Part shown: in pieces, positions 5,937 through 6,918 of the stretch
Position numbering within the stretch: the first letter of the stretch is position 1
Layout: every line of letters begins with the position of its first letter
DNA from: Actinoplanes liguriensis
GTDB lineage: Bacteria; Actinomycetota; Actinomycetes; Mycobacteriales; Micromonosporaceae
DNA length: 6,918 bases
Reading direction: 5' to 3'
Assembly (NCBI GenBank): GCA_000715855.1
Contig: KL571337.1
Span: 48,287 to 55,204, forward strand
The notes under the pieces: generated by a model
Told to the model about the DNA's origin: nothing
The model's input: only the letters and a program-made list of their open reading frames with translations
Database searches by the model: none
Made by a program: the position numbers and the translations under genes

Positions 5937-6722
5937 ATGCGCAACGGAGTCACGATCGGCCACGCGGCCGCCTTCGTCGGCATCACGATCAAGACGGTGC
6001 GGCACTACCACAAGCTCCGCCTGGTCGCCGAGCCCAGACGCGACTCGTCGGGTTACCGGCGGTACGGATCGGACGACCTGCTCAGGCTGGTACGGGTCCG
6101 GACCCTGGCCGCCGCCGGCGTGCCCCTGGCCGAGATCGGGCCCCTTCTCGACGCCGACCCCGCGCTGTTCACCGCCGCCATCGTCCAAGTCGAGCAGCAG
6201 CTCGACGAGCGCATCGCGGAGCTCACCGCGCGGCGCGCCATGCTGCACCGGCTCGCCAATGGCGACCGGGCGCTCCTGCCCGACCGCGCCGTGGAGATGC
6301 TGGAGCGCATGCTCGACGTCGGGTACTCCGAGGACGAGGTCGCAGCCACCAAGGACGGCTGGGTCCTCGCCCGGGCGCTCGTCCCCGAAGGCTTCGACGA
6401 CTACCTCACCCAGTTCGAGCACGCCCTCAAAGACCCCAAGCGCACCGCTCTGACCAGGCGCATCGCCGAGGTCGCGACTTGGGAGGCGGACGATCCTCGC
6501 ATCGACCGGCTCGCCGCCGACGCGGCCGACCACTACCTTGCCGACCCCGCACTGCTGAAGACCGTCGCGGGCATGCAGGCCCGCACCGACACCGTGGCCC
6601 GCTACACGATGATCGCCCGCCACGGCGATCAGCCGACCCCGGCCATGGCACGACTGTCCACACTCTTCGAATCCAAACTCCGCGCCGCCGGCGTCCGCAT
6701 CCCGAGGTTCGACCCCCATTGA
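5937..6722 (+). CDS. MerR-family transcriptional regulator, likely controller of the adjacent serine hydrolase
   Basis: This is a 261-residue protein. Residues 5-72 are a complete MerR DNA-binding domain: HTH TIGHAAAFVGITIKTVRHYHKLRLV, the wing with RRDSSGYRRYGSDDL, and the second helix pair LVRVRTLAAAGVPLAEIGPLLD. The usual YY of 'RYYH' is HYH here. A helix at about 75-108 would be the dimer coiled coil. Residues 110-261 form a helical C-terminal effector domain that I cannot assign; this is longer than metal-sensing MerR proteins, and the whole protein has no cysteine, so thiol-metal or iron-sulfur sensing is unlikely and a small organic ligand is more likely. The ATG at 5937 follows AGGA (5926-5929) by seven bases. 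The best candidate target is the 9-3-9 dyad at 4633-4653 before the hydrolase gene; no similar dyad is seen just upstream of this gene. Confidence 0.92.
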   Translation: MRNGVTIGHAAAFVGITIKTVRHYHKLRLVAEPRRDSSGYRRYGSDDLLRLVRVRTLAAAGVPLAEIGPLLDADPALFTAAIVQVEQQLDERIAELTARRAMLHRLANGDRALLPDRAVEMLERMLDVGYSEDEVAATKDGWVLARALVPEGFDDYLTQFEHALKDPKRTALTRRIAEVATWEADDPRIDRLAADAADHYLADPALLKTVAGMQARTDTVARYTMIARHGDQPTPAMARLSTLFESKLRAAGVRIPRFDPH

Positions 6723-6769
6723 CCCGGTCCAGCCCCACATAGCGGTGCACCGACTCCAACGCCGGATAG

Positions 6770-6847
6770 TCGGTCTGGCTGGCGACCTTGCCTGACGACG
6801 GGCCTACCGGTGGGCTGTTCTTCGAGCGTGAGCCGCTTGAGTGGTAG
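6770..6847 (+). pseudogene. C-terminal remnant of a short-chain dehydrogenase/reductase (SDR)
   Basis: The frame reads S-VWLATLPDDGPTGGLFFEREPLEW then TAG (6845-6847). This closely resembles the end of classical actinobacterial SDR proteins, which commonly finish with a VWLATLPDDGPTGGFF..R.PIPW-type tail. The same frame is closed upstream by TAG at 6767-6769 and again at 6740-6742, and the MerR gene occupies the DNA before 6722. There is therefore no room for the catalytic domain with its YxxxK motif. It is best read as a scrap left by deletion or rearrangement, not a small gene. The match is from memory of family tails and needs a search. Confidence 0.6.
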
Positions 6848-6887
6848 GCGGTGCGGGGTTGGGGTGAGCGTGCCCACCCACGGAGGT

Positions 6888-6901
6888 CGCCCTTTCGGGC
6901 G
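6888..6901 (+). terminator. Small terminator-like hairpin
   Basis: CGCCC (6888-6892), loop TTTC, GGGCG (6897-6901), followed by a moderately T-containing stretch (tcgcgttct). It stands 40 bases after the end of the SDR remnant and may be that gene's former terminator, or may end read-through from the MerR gene. A 5-bp stem is modest support. Confidence 0.4.
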
Positions 6902-6918
6902 TCGCGTTCTGGGCCGGC

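Noticed and set aside
5055..6740. 561-codon open frame on the minus strand opposite the hydrolase and MerR genes
   Set aside because: It is the mirror of the strong third-position GC bias of two well-supported plus-strand genes, has no recognisable domain and would overlap both almost entirely.
1..6918. CRISPR array, tRNA, rRNA, integrase or complete insertion sequence
   Set aside because: No regularly spaced repeats, cloverleaf with T-loop, rRNA stretch or transposase/integrase motif was seen on either strand.

Overview
The window is about 70% GC in its coding parts. It has actinobacterial hallmarks: a DUF4190/septum-formation-type membrane protein with a Pro/Gly/Tyr-rich cytoplasmic tail, an ECF41-type sigma factor, GTG starts and hairpins without U-tracts. 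It is most likely chromosomal DNA from a high-GC actinomycete. The PilZ (cyclic-di-GMP effector) gene would fit a genus with complex development or motility, such as an Actinoplanes-type organism, but the genus is a guess.

Layout. (1) 2-916 (+): the 3' part of a proline-rich membrane protein whose start lies off the left edge. (2) 1005-3019 (+): a two-gene operon with ATGA overlap, an FAD/NAD(P)H oxidoreductase followed by an ECF41 sigma factor with a fused SnoaL-like regulatory domain. A 10-bp dyad covers the oxidoreductase Shine-Dalgarno, and a weak ECF41-like promoter lies across the same stretch. A perfect 8-bp GC-rich hairpin (3034-3053) separates this operon from the next, convergent one. 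(3) 3065-4140 (-): a small excisionase-like HTH protein, followed after a 92-nt spacer rich in inverted repeats by a YcgR-like PilZ protein. (4) 4155-4629: a non-coding stretch whose right part falls to about 56% GC. (5) 4630-6722 (+): a MerR-type promoter/operator (perfect 9-3-9 dyad behind a -35 hexamer with a long spacer), then a serine beta-lactamase-fold hydrolase, a strong hairpin and a MerR-family regulator. (6) 6723-6918: no intact gene, but a recognisable C-terminal scrap of a short-chain dehydrogenase and a small terminator-like hairpin.

How the genes work together. There are two self-contained regulatory modules. In the first, the sigma factor probably drives its own operon with the oxidoreductase, as is typical of ECF41 loci. 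In the second, the MerR protein probably controls the hydrolase through the dyad, which lies within the extended spacer of the hydrolase promoter. The PilZ protein would couple cyclic-di-GMP to an unknown output. Nothing here amounts to a clearly undescribed large system. The points most worth following are the cis-regulatory structures (MerR dyad, RBS-covering dyad, PilZ leader), the small HTH protein with an unrecognised C-terminal part, and the SDR remnant.
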